Assembly (NCBI RefSeq): GCF_002865645.1
Contig: NW_020194684.1
Location: 1,519,308 to 1,583,307 of the forward strand
From: Hyaloscypha bicolor E
Lineage: Eukaryota > Ascomycota > Leotiomycetes > Helotiales > Hyaloscyphaceae
Reading direction: 5' to 3'
Length of the DNA: 64,000 nt
This document shows positions 1 through 12,196 of the stretch, piece after piece; position 1 is the first letter of the stretch, and the number at the start of each line of letters is the position of its first letter. The notes under the pieces are model-generated. The model was not told the origin of the DNA and ran no database searches. It saw only the letters and a program-made list of their open reading frames with translations. The translations under genes were made by a program, and so were the position numbers.

Positions 1-3000
1 TTTAGTAACTTATTCGGACTTTTCTAAATATCTAGCTATAATAAAATACTCGAGTATTTAATTTTAGTCTATATTTTTTACTAAATTATATCTCTTATTA
101 TATTCTTATTATATAATATAGTAATTGCCTTTATAATTCTAATTCCTTTTCCGGACTTTCCCAAGTCTCTAATTATAATAAGTTATTTAGGAATCTAATA
201 TTTCTCTATATTTTTTATTAAATTATATTATTTTATAATAAACTTGGCTTAATAATTTTTCTATAATATCTCTTTAATCTTACTTTTCTAGCTTTAAATA
301 GATACTTAAACTACTTTATTTATATTTCTTAATAAAAATATAATTCCAGGAAATTTATTATTAACCTATATTATATCTTTATATTATAGCTTAAGGTAAG
401 TTCTTATAGTATTTCCCTATAGTATTTATTTAGCCCCTATTAAATTATTTAATATAAGAATTATAGTAGTCTATATAAAGTATAATTCCGGGTAATATAT
501 TTATTTTCTTTTCTAATTATTTCTAATATATAACTACTTATAATTATTATTAATATAATATTACTAAATCTTTTAACTAAATACTTAAAGCGGTTTATAT
601 TAGCTTTATTATAAGGTCCTAGTTCTTTTATTTCTTTTATAATTACTAATTTCTTTTTATAGATATATATTATTTTATTCTTAATAAAAAACATATTTAT
701 ATTTTAGATAAGGAAACCTAATAGTATTTATATAATAAGCTAGTTAATAGAAAGATATATAATACTATATAATACTTTCTTACTTAATAAACTTAGTAAC
801 CTTAATTATTTCTTTATTTACTATTAGTAAAGCTATAATAACTATATTATTTTTTAGTATTCTTTATATCTACTATATACTTTAATTTCTTAATATTCTT
901 TAGTAAATTTATACTTTTTTCTTTTTCTAATAATTAATAATACTTTTACTTTTATTATAGTATTATAGTTCTTATTTATTATAAGTATACTTTATATAGA
1001 ACTAATTAAATATTTCGCTTTAACTAATACTATATATATATTTCTTAAAGAGAACCTTAGTAAATAGACTAGAAAGTAATACTATATATAAATTTCCTTT
1101 TTAGAAACTATATAATATCTAGTAAATCTTATATTATATTCGGTTCGGTCTAATTACTACTAAATAATAATTATATTAACTAGCTTCTTATAAGTAATAT
1201 TCTAATACTTTAATTATAGTAAAGTAATTAATGGATTTTTTACTACTAGTTTATATATAATTATACTATTAAATACCTCTTATTTAAGCTTCTAGTTTAT
1301 TAGTTAAGAATTATAAATACTATTAAACTTCTAGATATTTTCCTTATTAATAAGGATACCGGAATTAAAAGCTATAAATTTGAAGTTTATATATCTAGAT
1401 ACTATTTAGATTTTATTATAGATCTGACTTTTTATAAATTAGTTAAGATAACTATAATATATATAAATAAGTAAACCTGCTTTACTCTAGTAATTAATAA
1501 TCTATTTAAGGTAATTTTAAGCTTTTAGAAAACCCGGTCTAATAGCTATTTCTTTATTAAAAGGAAATATATATTCTCTTTTAGTCTAATAAAAAACGGC
1601 TCCTATATTAAGCTAATATATATCTTTTTTAATTCTATTAATTATATTAAGAATATAATATCTGAACTATAGTATCTAGCCAGAAATAGTATTTAATACT
1701 ATAATATAAAGCCGAAAAATAAAGCCCTAATTCTATTCTCTAATATACTAGTTATATTATAAAATAATTAATTTTAGATACTAGAAGTATTATTAACTAT
1801 ATTACTATCCCTAATACTAGCTAGGCCTCTTTTTATATAGTATTCTGGCCTAGTCTAACCTTAATTCGGCCCTTTTCTATAATACAAGTAACCTTAGTAA
1901 TAACTATCTGCCTCTTAATATTCTCTATAGTAGTAATAATAACTAGTAATAATATATTCTATATAAAGTTTACTTCTTATTATATTAATACTTATATTCT
2001 TCTTATAAGATTATAGGTTCCTAGCTTCTTTCTAATAACTCTATATACTAGAATATTAGTATTTATAACTCTTATAACTAGTATATTAATTATAGAGAAA
2101 CTTTTAATACTATTAGTACTAACTTACTAACTAGATAACTTTTTAGATATTAAGAATCTTTTTTTCTTATAATTTCCTTAAAAAATAGTCTTTCTATTCG
2201 AGTTAACTAAAGGAAAGTATTATATAAAGTCTAATTACTTATTAGCTAGAAAACTAAAACGAATTCGTAAATATATTACTAAAGCAGCTATTCTTTAATT
2301 CCTTAATACTAGAACTATAAATAATACTAATTAAAATATAGTTTATATTTCTAATAATAGAGATAATAAGAAATATCTATAAATATTAGATTTTTATAAA
2401 TTGGTTTCCTTATTAGTTTTATACTTTAGCTAATTATTACTTGAGTTTTTCTTATATTTTTTCTTTCTCTTTTTATATTTATTTAATCTTTATTTAGGCT
2501 TTCTTTATATATTTACTAATTTTATTTCTTATTTTACTTAGGTTTCTTAGTATTATTTTTACTAATCTATCTTATTATTATATTATATATAATTTACTTT
2601 TTTTAACTATTATAATATTAATACTATAGGCCTTTCTTATTATAAATTACTTTTTATAATATCTAATAACTTAAATAAATATATTACCTATATAATTCTA
2701 TAGCTATAATATTATTATAAAAGACTAGAAATAGTATTTTTATTTTTCCTACTAGCCTCTAATATTCTTAGTTTAAAAGAATTTAATACTATTTAGTATA
2801 TAGGCTATTAATAAGCAAATTAATAATATTATAAATTCTAATTCTCTAGCTTTTTATTATATAATTAATAGAACTATAATTAAGGTTAATACTTCTATCC
2901 TTATTTATTACTAGTAAAACTATTACTATAATACTTCTAATTATTCTAATAATTCGGACTTTTACTTTTTTAGATATTTCTATTTAGCTAGACAAAATAT

Positions 3001-4149
3001 AATAAAAAATAATAACTATATATAAATATTTATAGAAAAATAGCCAGGCTTTCTATAAAAGCTTTAGAGCTTTAAAATATACTAGAACCGGGAATTTTCT
3101 AATAAGCCTTATATTAAATATAATATACTTCTTTTATTATACTATTAGAAATAATAGAGTTTAGTTTAGAATTATATTTATAGTATTATTTAAATATTTG
3201 AAATCTATATTCCAGGTCTATTTATTATACTTTATACTAAATATATATAGGAATTAAGAAATCTAGTAAATATTAGCCTATATCTAATATATATTATAAT
3301 TTTAGAACTCCGGTTAATAAAGTTCTTTTCTCTATTTTAATTTAATAATAATCTCGACTATATTTCTAGCTATAATCTCAGAGCTATATCTTTTAATTAC
3401 TATACCTTAACTAGATATATAACCTATAGAATCCAGAATTCTAGAATAATTATACTTTATTCTAGTATTTTAAAAATATAACTAGAAATATCTAGATATA
3501 ATTACTATAATTAGAACTATAACCTTATTAAGCTTAAATAATACTAATACTAGCTTATAAAATATAACTTAGTCTTTTAATAGAATAATATTTATATAAA
3601 TATCTAAATAGTAAACCTGCTCCCGCTTTTCTAATTAATCTAGAAGTATTAGAATAAGTACTATCTATAAAACAGACTAGACTTTATAATAGATCTAATA
3701 AGATATAATTTATAAACCTATAATAAGGATTTTAGATTTGACTATATTACCTTTAGATAAGTAACCGGTTCTTATAAGGCTAGAAATCTCCCCGAGCTCT
3801 TTTATATAGATCCTAATATAGAAGTTCTTCTTTTCCTTTACTTATATTTATATAAATAAGGCTAATGAATTAAGTAGCTAGTAAAAGAGAATAAGTATTA
3901 AGAGTTTACTTAATTTATAAATATAATAATAAAACTCAACTTTATTAATCTAATATTTCATTAAGATTATTACTAGCCTAAATTTATATATTAAGAAATA
4001 GAGGCTTAATATATTTAATAAAATAATAATTAGATAATTAATAATAAAACTTATTAAGCTATTAATAGCTGCCTTCTATAATTTAAGCTTTTTTAATAAA
4101 GCTAGTATAAAGTATATAATATTATTAATAAGATAATTATAAATATTAT

Positions 4150-7130
4150 TTCTGAATTTATATATATTAGTAAAAAATATTATTATAAGAAAGAAGCTAT
4201 AATTAATACTATACTATAAGTATCTGGGCTTCTTTTACTTTTTATTACCTTAATATTTAATAAAAAATAAGTTATTTTTCTTTCTTTATATATATACTAT
4301 AGTAAATAATATAATATAATAGTACTTATAATATTACCTTATAATATATCTACTTGTTTTATATTTTCGAAAATCTTTATATTAATAGTAATAACTAGAT
4401 AGCCAGAGTTCATTAATTAGCTTCTTTACTAATAATAATAAATATTCTCTAATTTTTCTTAGGAAATAATATGCCTTTATTATAAGAGAATATATTACTT
4501 AAAAACCAAGTTTTAAAAGATACTAGTAATATAATTTAGTAATCTAAAAGAAATAGTTATAAGAATAGAGTTCTAATTATAAAAAGTAATATATTTATAT
4601 ATAATACTATAGATTTCTAAGATAATTTTATAAATAATTAGAGAGAAGTTTATTAGAATAAATATTTCAGATTCTAATATTAAATCTAAGCTTTATTATC
4701 TTATAATATAATACTAAGTTTATAAATATAAGACATATATTTATAGGAAACCTAAAGCTAGCTAAAGTAATAAATATAAAAAGGGCTTTTCTTATAATAT
4801 TACTTAATATATTTATTATTACTAAAATAATAAAAGATATATATATAAATAGACTAAAAGAGATATTTATATATTATTATATAATATAGAACTTCTGCTT
4901 TTATAAAAGAGTTATTTTAATATATAATATATTATTAATATTTATTTTATAATATATATAATAAAATATATTACTAAAATAAAACCTAATTTATTACTAA
5001 TAAATCCGAATAGATATATATATATAAATTCCTATATTCTTACTTATTATATAAGATCTATAAAGTAGATTATTATAGATCTCGGCTTAAATATAATATA
5101 ATATATAATATTATTAATTTTCTTACTAATAGTATTCCTAAATATATAAAACTTAATAGTAAAACCTATATATTAGATTATATAGAATCTAGATAACTTG
5201 TATTTTCCTAATACTTTAGAGAAGTATTTTAACTATCCGGAAGCCTATAAGAATTTAATATATTTTAGGTATTTTTAATATTATAAAGTTACTAAAAAGA
5301 GAATTATAAATTAGAAAGGCTTTTAATTAGGTTTTTAAGATATCTAAGGCTATTAGGTTTACTAGAGAAATAAGATTAAGCTAATTTATATCTTATATTA
5401 GTATTTATATAATAATAAGAGCTTTTTCCTATATTATTTACTTTATTTCTATTTCTAGTATTCTAATAAGAAGATCTTTAAAATCTTAGAAACTTACTAG
5501 AAGTATTTCTTTATATTTAATCCTATTTTCTTTTAAGCCTTATTATAGGGATATAATAAACGAGAACTTAGTAATTATCTAGTAATTAGTAATAAATATC
5601 TTGAAATAGTATAGCGAATTATAAAAGCTTTACTAGTTAATTTTTAGGACCTAATATTATAATAACTAGCCTAATTAAATATAATAATAGTTCCTAGCCT
5701 TATAGATATAATAGCTATAACTTTGGCTAGAAAGTAATATCGAACCTATATAATTATTATATAGAATATTCTGGCTTTTTCTAATAGTAAGAAATATTTC
5801 TTTATTATAAGGCTAGAAGAAATAAGGAAATTATATCTTTTTAAAACAATTTAGTACTAGTATAAATCTTCTTATAATAAGTGCCTTTTACTTGCTTTAA
5901 CCGGTATTACTATATATAATATTAATAGTAATATAATCTATTTTTTCTTCTTTATCTTTCTAGAAACTAAATAATACTATTATATTTTATTAAAATATAA
6001 TAAAGCTAAAATAGAGGAATTAAAGTAAATTAAAGTCTTAATACTTAATAAGATTTCTATAATAGATAAACTTTTACTTAATTATATATCTATAGTCTTT
6101 ATAAAGCTTAAAAGAATCTCTAAGCTATTTAGAGAATTATATTTTATTATATTTAAAGATTTTTTCTAGCTACTACTAGTTAGTAGCTTAAAAATATAAA
6201 AGGTAGCTATATAGTACTTCTTTTATTTTATCTTTCTTCGAGAACCTTAATACTAGACTAATTATTAATTCTTTAATATACTTAATGAAATCCGATTTAA
6301 AATTATAAATAATAATATAATTCTATAATTAGTATATAAATAATAATATATCTATATTCTTTAAAGAATAAAGCTAAAGAACTTAATTAATTAGCTTTTA
6401 ATAGCTTATTATCTAATTATACTAATATTATTTTTTATATCTAAAACTTTAAAAATAATAAATATTTATCTATAGCTTTATAAATAAGAATCTTTAGAAA
6501 AGAGACAAATTTCTTATCTATTATTACCTATAAAATAGATACTAAAGTTATATTTCTTATAAATAATATACTTATATTAAAAAATATTATAAATAGCTTT
6601 TTTAGTATTATTATAAGCTTTCTAGAAAATAAGGATATTAAAGTAGCTTTTCTAATAAAAGAAAGTATTTAAATATACTTTATAAATTCTATATATAAGA
6701 TTAGTAATTTACTAACTCCTTAATTATTACAGGAAATATATCTCTTATAGTATTAATTTTATATTATCTATATAGCCTATAATAATTTACTAATTTGAAA
6801 CTTATACTAGATCCTTATTTTATATTATATAACTACTTCTTTTATAATAAATAGAATCGAATATTAATATTACTAATTATCTATTTTAAATATATTTACT
6901 CTTATAATATATAAAGTATAAGGCCTTTTTCTTAAATTAGTTATAATATTCCTAAACAAAAATATATTTATAAATAAATAAGCTTATATAGTATTAAGTC
7001 GAGTAACTATTTTAGAAAAGTTCTATATTATTTACTTAGACTTTAATATTATTAAAATAAATCCGGAGGCTATTATTAAATATAGATAACTAGAATAATA
7101 AATAATAAGTTTAGTAATTTGAGAGCTTTA
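4150..7130 (+). mobile_element. Helitron Rep/helicase relic
   Basis: Read on + with TAG/TAA taken as former CAG/CAA, this region gives the back half of a Helitron RepHel protein. Around 4,690-4,960 lie the block after the rolling-circle Rep domain (QVYKYKTY, then YNIELLL and YIIKYITK, matching the family's HTxxC and PYN..YxxKY blocks). A Pif1-type SF1 helicase follows: LLLALTGITIYNIN at about 5,896-5,937, a DEISM-like box read as NKISIIDK at about 6,049, DFFQLLLV (family GDFFQLPPV) at about 6,150-6,175, IYKVQGLFLKL (family HKxQGLTL) at about 6,910, and AYIVLSRV at about 6,980. The frame ends near 7,130. Helitrons move by rolling-circle replication. Many G-to-A and C-to-T changes make it inactive. 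The Rep HUH motif and the element ends (5' TC, 3' hairpin-CTRR) were not found, so true borders are unknown. Confidence 0.72.
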
Positions 7131-8576
7131 AGTAAGATATTATTTAAATATTTTATAGAACTCTTACTATTATAAGTAAAGCTATTTCTATATATTTTGA
7201 CTATATATTTAAGAACCCAAATTAGAACCGAGCTAATATTATAGCTAGAAATAGTATTATTAAGAAAAGTTAAAATTCTATAAAATCTAAAATACTAGTT
7301 AAAAAAATAAAGAATAAAAAAAATAATAGTAAGGAAAATACCGGTAGTAACTTTAATAAGGCTCTAACTAAGAAAAAGACTACTTTTTATAAGGTTTCAA
7401 ATAAATATATTAAAAAGCTATTTTCCTGTTTTTATATTATTTTCTTTTCTTATAATAGGTTTTTAGAGAATAATAAAAGAAATAGATCTATTAATAAAAA
7501 ATATATAAAAAACAGGCTTCTATTTATAAGTTTATATTTTATTTATTATCTGTTATTTATATATAAATAAAGAAATAAATTAACTTATTACCTAAAACTA
7601 GTAAATAAACTATAGCTTAATATTTCAGGATCTAATATACTATATAATACTATTTTTATCTTATATTATAAAAGCTTAAATATAATAAAATAAATGTATT
7701 TTATTTAGTTTTAAAAGAATATAATAGTAAAATAAAATTTAATAGTAATACTTTTATTTAATATTTTTAACTAATAAGAAATAGGAAAATACTATAGTTA
7801 TCTAGCTTATTAAGATAACCTGAACTATTAATTAGGCTAGAAAACCCCTTGCCTTAATAGTAAATAATTAGTAAAATATATATAATATATTTAATAGAAA
7901 TTATTATTATATAAAAACAAATATTTATAAGAAAAAGAGGAACTATATTTCTTTAAATACTATATACTCTTTATTTCTACTTTTAGTAAAATTTCTAGAA
8001 TTAGAAATATTATTTAGAAATTGCTTCTACTTTATATTATATTTAAATTATAAGAAATATTTATATCTTGAATTCAGAATCTTTATATTTCTTCTTATAT
8101 AATATTATTATAGCTTAATATTACTATAGTTTACTCTTTTATAATATTAATCTATACTAATAAATTAACTCGAATCTTAACTTTAATATTTAAATATATA
8201 ATTCTTATTTTTAGTATATTTTATATCTCTTCTATTTTATAATTCTAAATATTATAAAGGCTTAATTTCCGAAATAAATAAATTATTTAAATAGTAATAT
8301 ATATACTATTTTGCCCTAAAATAATTACTTTAATACTAATTCTATTTTTATAATATCTTTTATAAGTTTAAGATTCCTTATTTCTTTATAATATTAAAGA
8401 AAAAATAGAAGATACTTTCTAGATTTGGCTATAAAAGCTTATAATAATACTAGTATTCTTTCTAAATATTAGATAACTATAAATTATTATTTTAAATATA
8501 TATAAATAGGCCTTTATTTCTTATAACCTTCTTTAAAAAATAATATTAACCTAATTACTTATACTTTATTATTTCT

Positions 8577-9069
8577 TCTTACTATAAGTTTACTCTTATT
8601 CCAGAATACTAGAATCTATAATTCTAAGGCTAATACTTATTCTAATATATTTTAATACTAAATCAAACTATTATAGTATTTATATATTATTGCCTTTTCT
8701 TACTATAAGTTTTCTCTTATTCTAGAATACTAGAATTATAGATTCTGAGACTAATATTTACTTTAGTATATTTTAGTACTAGACTAAGCTATTATAATAT
8801 TTATATATTATTACCTCTTCTTATTATAAGTTTATTCTTATTCTAGAATACTAGAATTATAGATTATAAGGCTAATACTTATTCTAGTATACTTTAGTAC
8901 TAGATTAAACTACTATAGTATTTATATATTATTACTTTTCTTTATTATAAATTTATTCTTATCCTAAAATACCAGAATTATAAATTATAAAGCTAATATT
9001 TACTCTAGTATACTTTAATATTAGATTAAGCTACTATAATATTTATATATTATTATATTTTTTTATTAT
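8577..9069. repeat. Four tandem copies of a ~121-bp unit
   Basis: A unit starting near TACTATAAGTTTACTCTTAT recurs at about 8,579, 8,700, 8,821 and 8,942. Copies differ mostly by C/T and G/A changes, as expected if RIP acted on an existing tandem array. There are no unique spacers between copies, so it is not a CRISPR-like array. Confidence 0.8.
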
Positions 9070-9149
9070 AAGTTTTCTATAATTTAATAATATTAAATAT
9101 ATATACTAATTATATTTATAAAGCCTTTTTATTTTCTTATTACTAAAAT

Positions 9150-10880
9150 AGTATTACTAAATAAGATTTAAGTCTTTTTTATAATATTAGTCTTTTATAT
9201 AAACCTCTAATTCTTTAATTATTTCTTATATAATAACTAGATTATTTCTAGAGATTATTACTAGCTTAACTTCGTTTCTATATAAATTAAATATATTTAT
9301 ATAATTCTTGCCTATATAAAGAATAATATAGCTATTAAGTATAGCTATAAAAGTAATAGCTATACCTATATCTTTAAATATACTATTTTTCTAATAAATA
9401 ATATATAAGACAAAATATTTATTTCCTATAGTTATACTAATTACTAGTACTAATCCGAATAATATAGATATAGTAATAATTATAGAGTTATAAATAGTTC
9501 TTCTAGTTTTCTTATTCTCCGAGCCCTATATCTAGTTCCTATAATTATTAGTTCTATTCTTTCTTTAGAATATTAAAACCTAGTTATTCCTAGCCCTTTT
9601 ATTCCTCTATTAAACTTTTGTACTTTATAACTATTTCTAGCTTCTCTTATAGCTATTCTAAATACCTCCGGTACTTTTCTAAAGCTATAGTAATTCTGGC
9701 CTAATTCCAGAGATAATTAGATAATATCTCTAAGCCTTTCTAAATAATACCTATAAGTTAAACTCTCTTATATTACTTCTTTTAAATAAGTAAATAAATA
9801 CTATAGCCTCTAATTTAGATCTCTAACTCCTGGTTCTTAATCCTTTATTTTAAGTATATTACTAAATATTTCTTTTTTTCTTTCTATTATTTTATACTAA
9901 GATTTTCCTAATATTTATAATATATTACCTTATTAAGATTATAATAATATAAGATATAAAGCTAGCTCTAACTTTATACCTATATTCCCAAATAGTAATA
10001 GCTCTCTAGTATATATATTAAATAGCTATAGTAGTAATTCTCTAATATATATACTAAATAGCTATAATAGTAATTCTCTAGTATATTCTCTAGATAACTA
10101 TAGAAGTAATACTCTAGCAAGTCCGGGAAATTAAATACTAGCTATAGCTTTACTAAGCCTAGTTCTAAATAAGGAACTAACTCTAATAGATATAGACTAC
10201 TATAATAGTAATATTCTAGTAAGACTAGAAAATTAAATACTAGCTATAGTTATACTAAATCCTGCCTTAACTAGAAAGCTAACTTTAATAAATATAAACT
10301 ACTATATTATATTTCCTAATTCCTCTTCTCTTCTTCTATTATTACTAACTTCTTACTATAATATCTATAGCTATATATTATTTCTTTATTATTAATCTTT
10401 AGTTATAGCTAATTAGCCTCTAGAAATATTAGAAATCATAAATAGAAATATCCTTAATAGTAATTAAACTTGTTTTAGATCTTCTAATATTTAATTCTCT
10501 CTTATAACTTAAAGTTCTATATCTGGCTTTCTTCTTAATCCGGCTTCTAATCTTATAGAATTTATTACTAATATAATAGAAATTACCTCTATTAATTCTC
10601 TATTACTTTCCTATATAATTAATATTCTAGGCTCTTATTTCTACTATAGTAATATTAGATAAAATATAATTCCCTTATATATTCTAGAATAGTTCCAGAA
10701 TAAGCTACTAATTTATTCTAATAAGATTATTATTATTTAGAAAGTACTTAAAAAAACAAAATAATATATTAAAGACATATTAGCTAGATATATTCAGGTT
10801 ATAGATTAGGCTAAAGCTCTTTATATAGCTCGAATTAGAACTACTAACTGCCTATAAATCTATATAAATACTAATACTAG
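9150..10880 (-). pseudogene. RIP-broken coding relic with 12-residue repeats
   Basis: On minus, long stretches stay open if RIP stops are ignored. Between 10,111 and 10,004 three 36-bp units encode a 12-residue repeat close to LENYYYSYLVYI. Next to it, 10,112-10,305 holds two copies of a roughly 101-bp unit. Downstream on the same strand the reading looks helical and charged, then hydrophobic. A repeat length that is a multiple of three argues that the unit was once translated. I do not recognise the protein; it could be a captured host gene or the first ORF of a transposon. Confidence 0.3.
10004..10305 (-). repeat. 36-bp x3 and ~101-bp x2 tandem repeats
   Basis: CTCTAG-type starts occur at 10,004, 10,039, 10,075 and 10,112, giving three units of about 36 bp. 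These are followed by two related units of about 101 bp that both carry the string AAATTAAATACTAGCTATAG. They lie inside the minus-strand coding relic. Confidence 0.65.
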
Positions 10881-11640
10881 ATTTCAGATATATATAGCTA
10901 GAGTAATAGTAATACCTGGAAAATCTTTATAATAGCTAAGAAGTAATAACTTTTTCTTTCTTTAAAACTTCTCTTAATATAAATATTAAGTATAAAATAT
11001 ATATATCTTTATATATATATATTTTAGCTATATTATATTTTGAAATAATAGTTATTAAGTATTTATATAGTACTAAGGCAAGCTATAGCTCTTTAGAAAT
11101 CTGAAAAAAGTATTACTTTAAATATTATATAAAAAATAAAAAATAAAGTATTAGTCTTTTATACTAAAACTACTTTTAGCTAAATGCTCGTAACTATAAT
11201 AATATATATAGAAGCCCTTATTAAGATATTTCTAATTAATATTTAAAGTTTCTAAGAAATAGTATTATTCTAGTAGTTATTATAATAAGCCTTTTACTAG
11301 AGAATAACTTCTATAATAAAATCATATATACTCAAATATCTTAATTAAACTTAAATATAATAATATTAGGAAACGTAATATTAAATTAATTCCTGTATAG
11401 AATCTGTTATATAAAATTGAACCCAAAATCTGGGCCGGCTATATAAAACAGAATAAGATATTATTAGCTAAAACTCCCTAAATTATCTAATATTAGATAG
11501 TAGTAAGTTATCTTATCTATAATTAAATTAATTATTACTAATAGATAATAGGGTATAAAAAGAAATATTATTAGATTATTTTAATATCTCTTAATATTTA
11601 AAAAACGTATTAGAATAAAGAGTAATTATTAAATATTAAA
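10881..11640. other. Unassigned AT-rich stretch next to the gene island
   Basis: RIP-type composition continues. No repeat copy elsewhere in the window and no readable protein was found. It forms the left shoulder of the gene island. Confidence 0.5.
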
Positions 11641-12196
11641 CTAACCTGTCTAAACTAGGGTATGGATTTTAATTTCATATAACCTTTCTAATAATTACTA
11701 TATTTTTTTTTGGTACTAAAATTAAGATTCCTGGCTTAAGGATAAGCGAATACTATACTAGAAGCTTTTATAGCACTCTTATATAATGCAAGGATAAATA
11801 TAAATAATAATTATATTAAATTATACTCTATGTAATACTCCAGGCTATGCTCCAGGGTCTCATTCACTGGAGAAAGCCCTGTAGAAATATGCGATTCACT
11901 TTGCCCCAAAAAAAATTTGCTTTAAGTATTAGAAATAAGGCTTAGAACTCCCAGAATTAGCCCTCTGGCTAGTTACATTGGAAAGGAAGTGGGTTGTTAG
12001 TGGCACGCAGCTATTATAACAGGACACGCCATCACTTGTTCGCCATGCAGTTGCACTTTTTGACATGTATAGTTGTTAATTTCAAACTCCGTATATTGCA
12101 AACCCCGTACGATTGCTGAATCTCCAGATGACTAAAGAAAGAATGAACCCTCGTTGTACGCCACCATCCCATTCACAACCTCGTGCCCCCTTTAGG
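11641..12196. other. 3' flank of the repeat-protein gene
   Basis: Composition changes from RIP-type to normal here. The segment lies downstream of the minus-strand gene and should hold its 3' UTR and end-processing site; no convincing signal could be fixed. No other gene is visible. Confidence 0.5.

Larger units (their letters stand above)
1..11640. other. RIP-degraded AT-rich block (left)
   Basis: The stretch is dominated by TpA steps, while CpA and TpG are nearly missing although CT, CC and GG steps persist. That is the footprint of RIP, which turns CpA into TpA on both strands. No intact reading frame of useful length exists; frames that resemble transposon proteins are broken by TAA/TAG at former CAA/CAG codons. 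Recognisable content is listed separately (Helitron relic, tandem repeats, minus-strand coding relic). In 1-4,150 and 7,140-8,570 I see nothing further that I can name. The switch to normal composition occurs gradually between about 11,640 and 11,880. Confidence 0.9.

Noticed and set aside
461..694. 77-codon minus frame in RIPped DNA
   Set aside because: Ile/Lys/Tyr-rich composition is what random AT-rich sequence gives.
8577..9069. CRISPR-like array
   Set aside because: The units are contiguous 121-bp tandem copies without spacers, in a eukaryotic repeat block.
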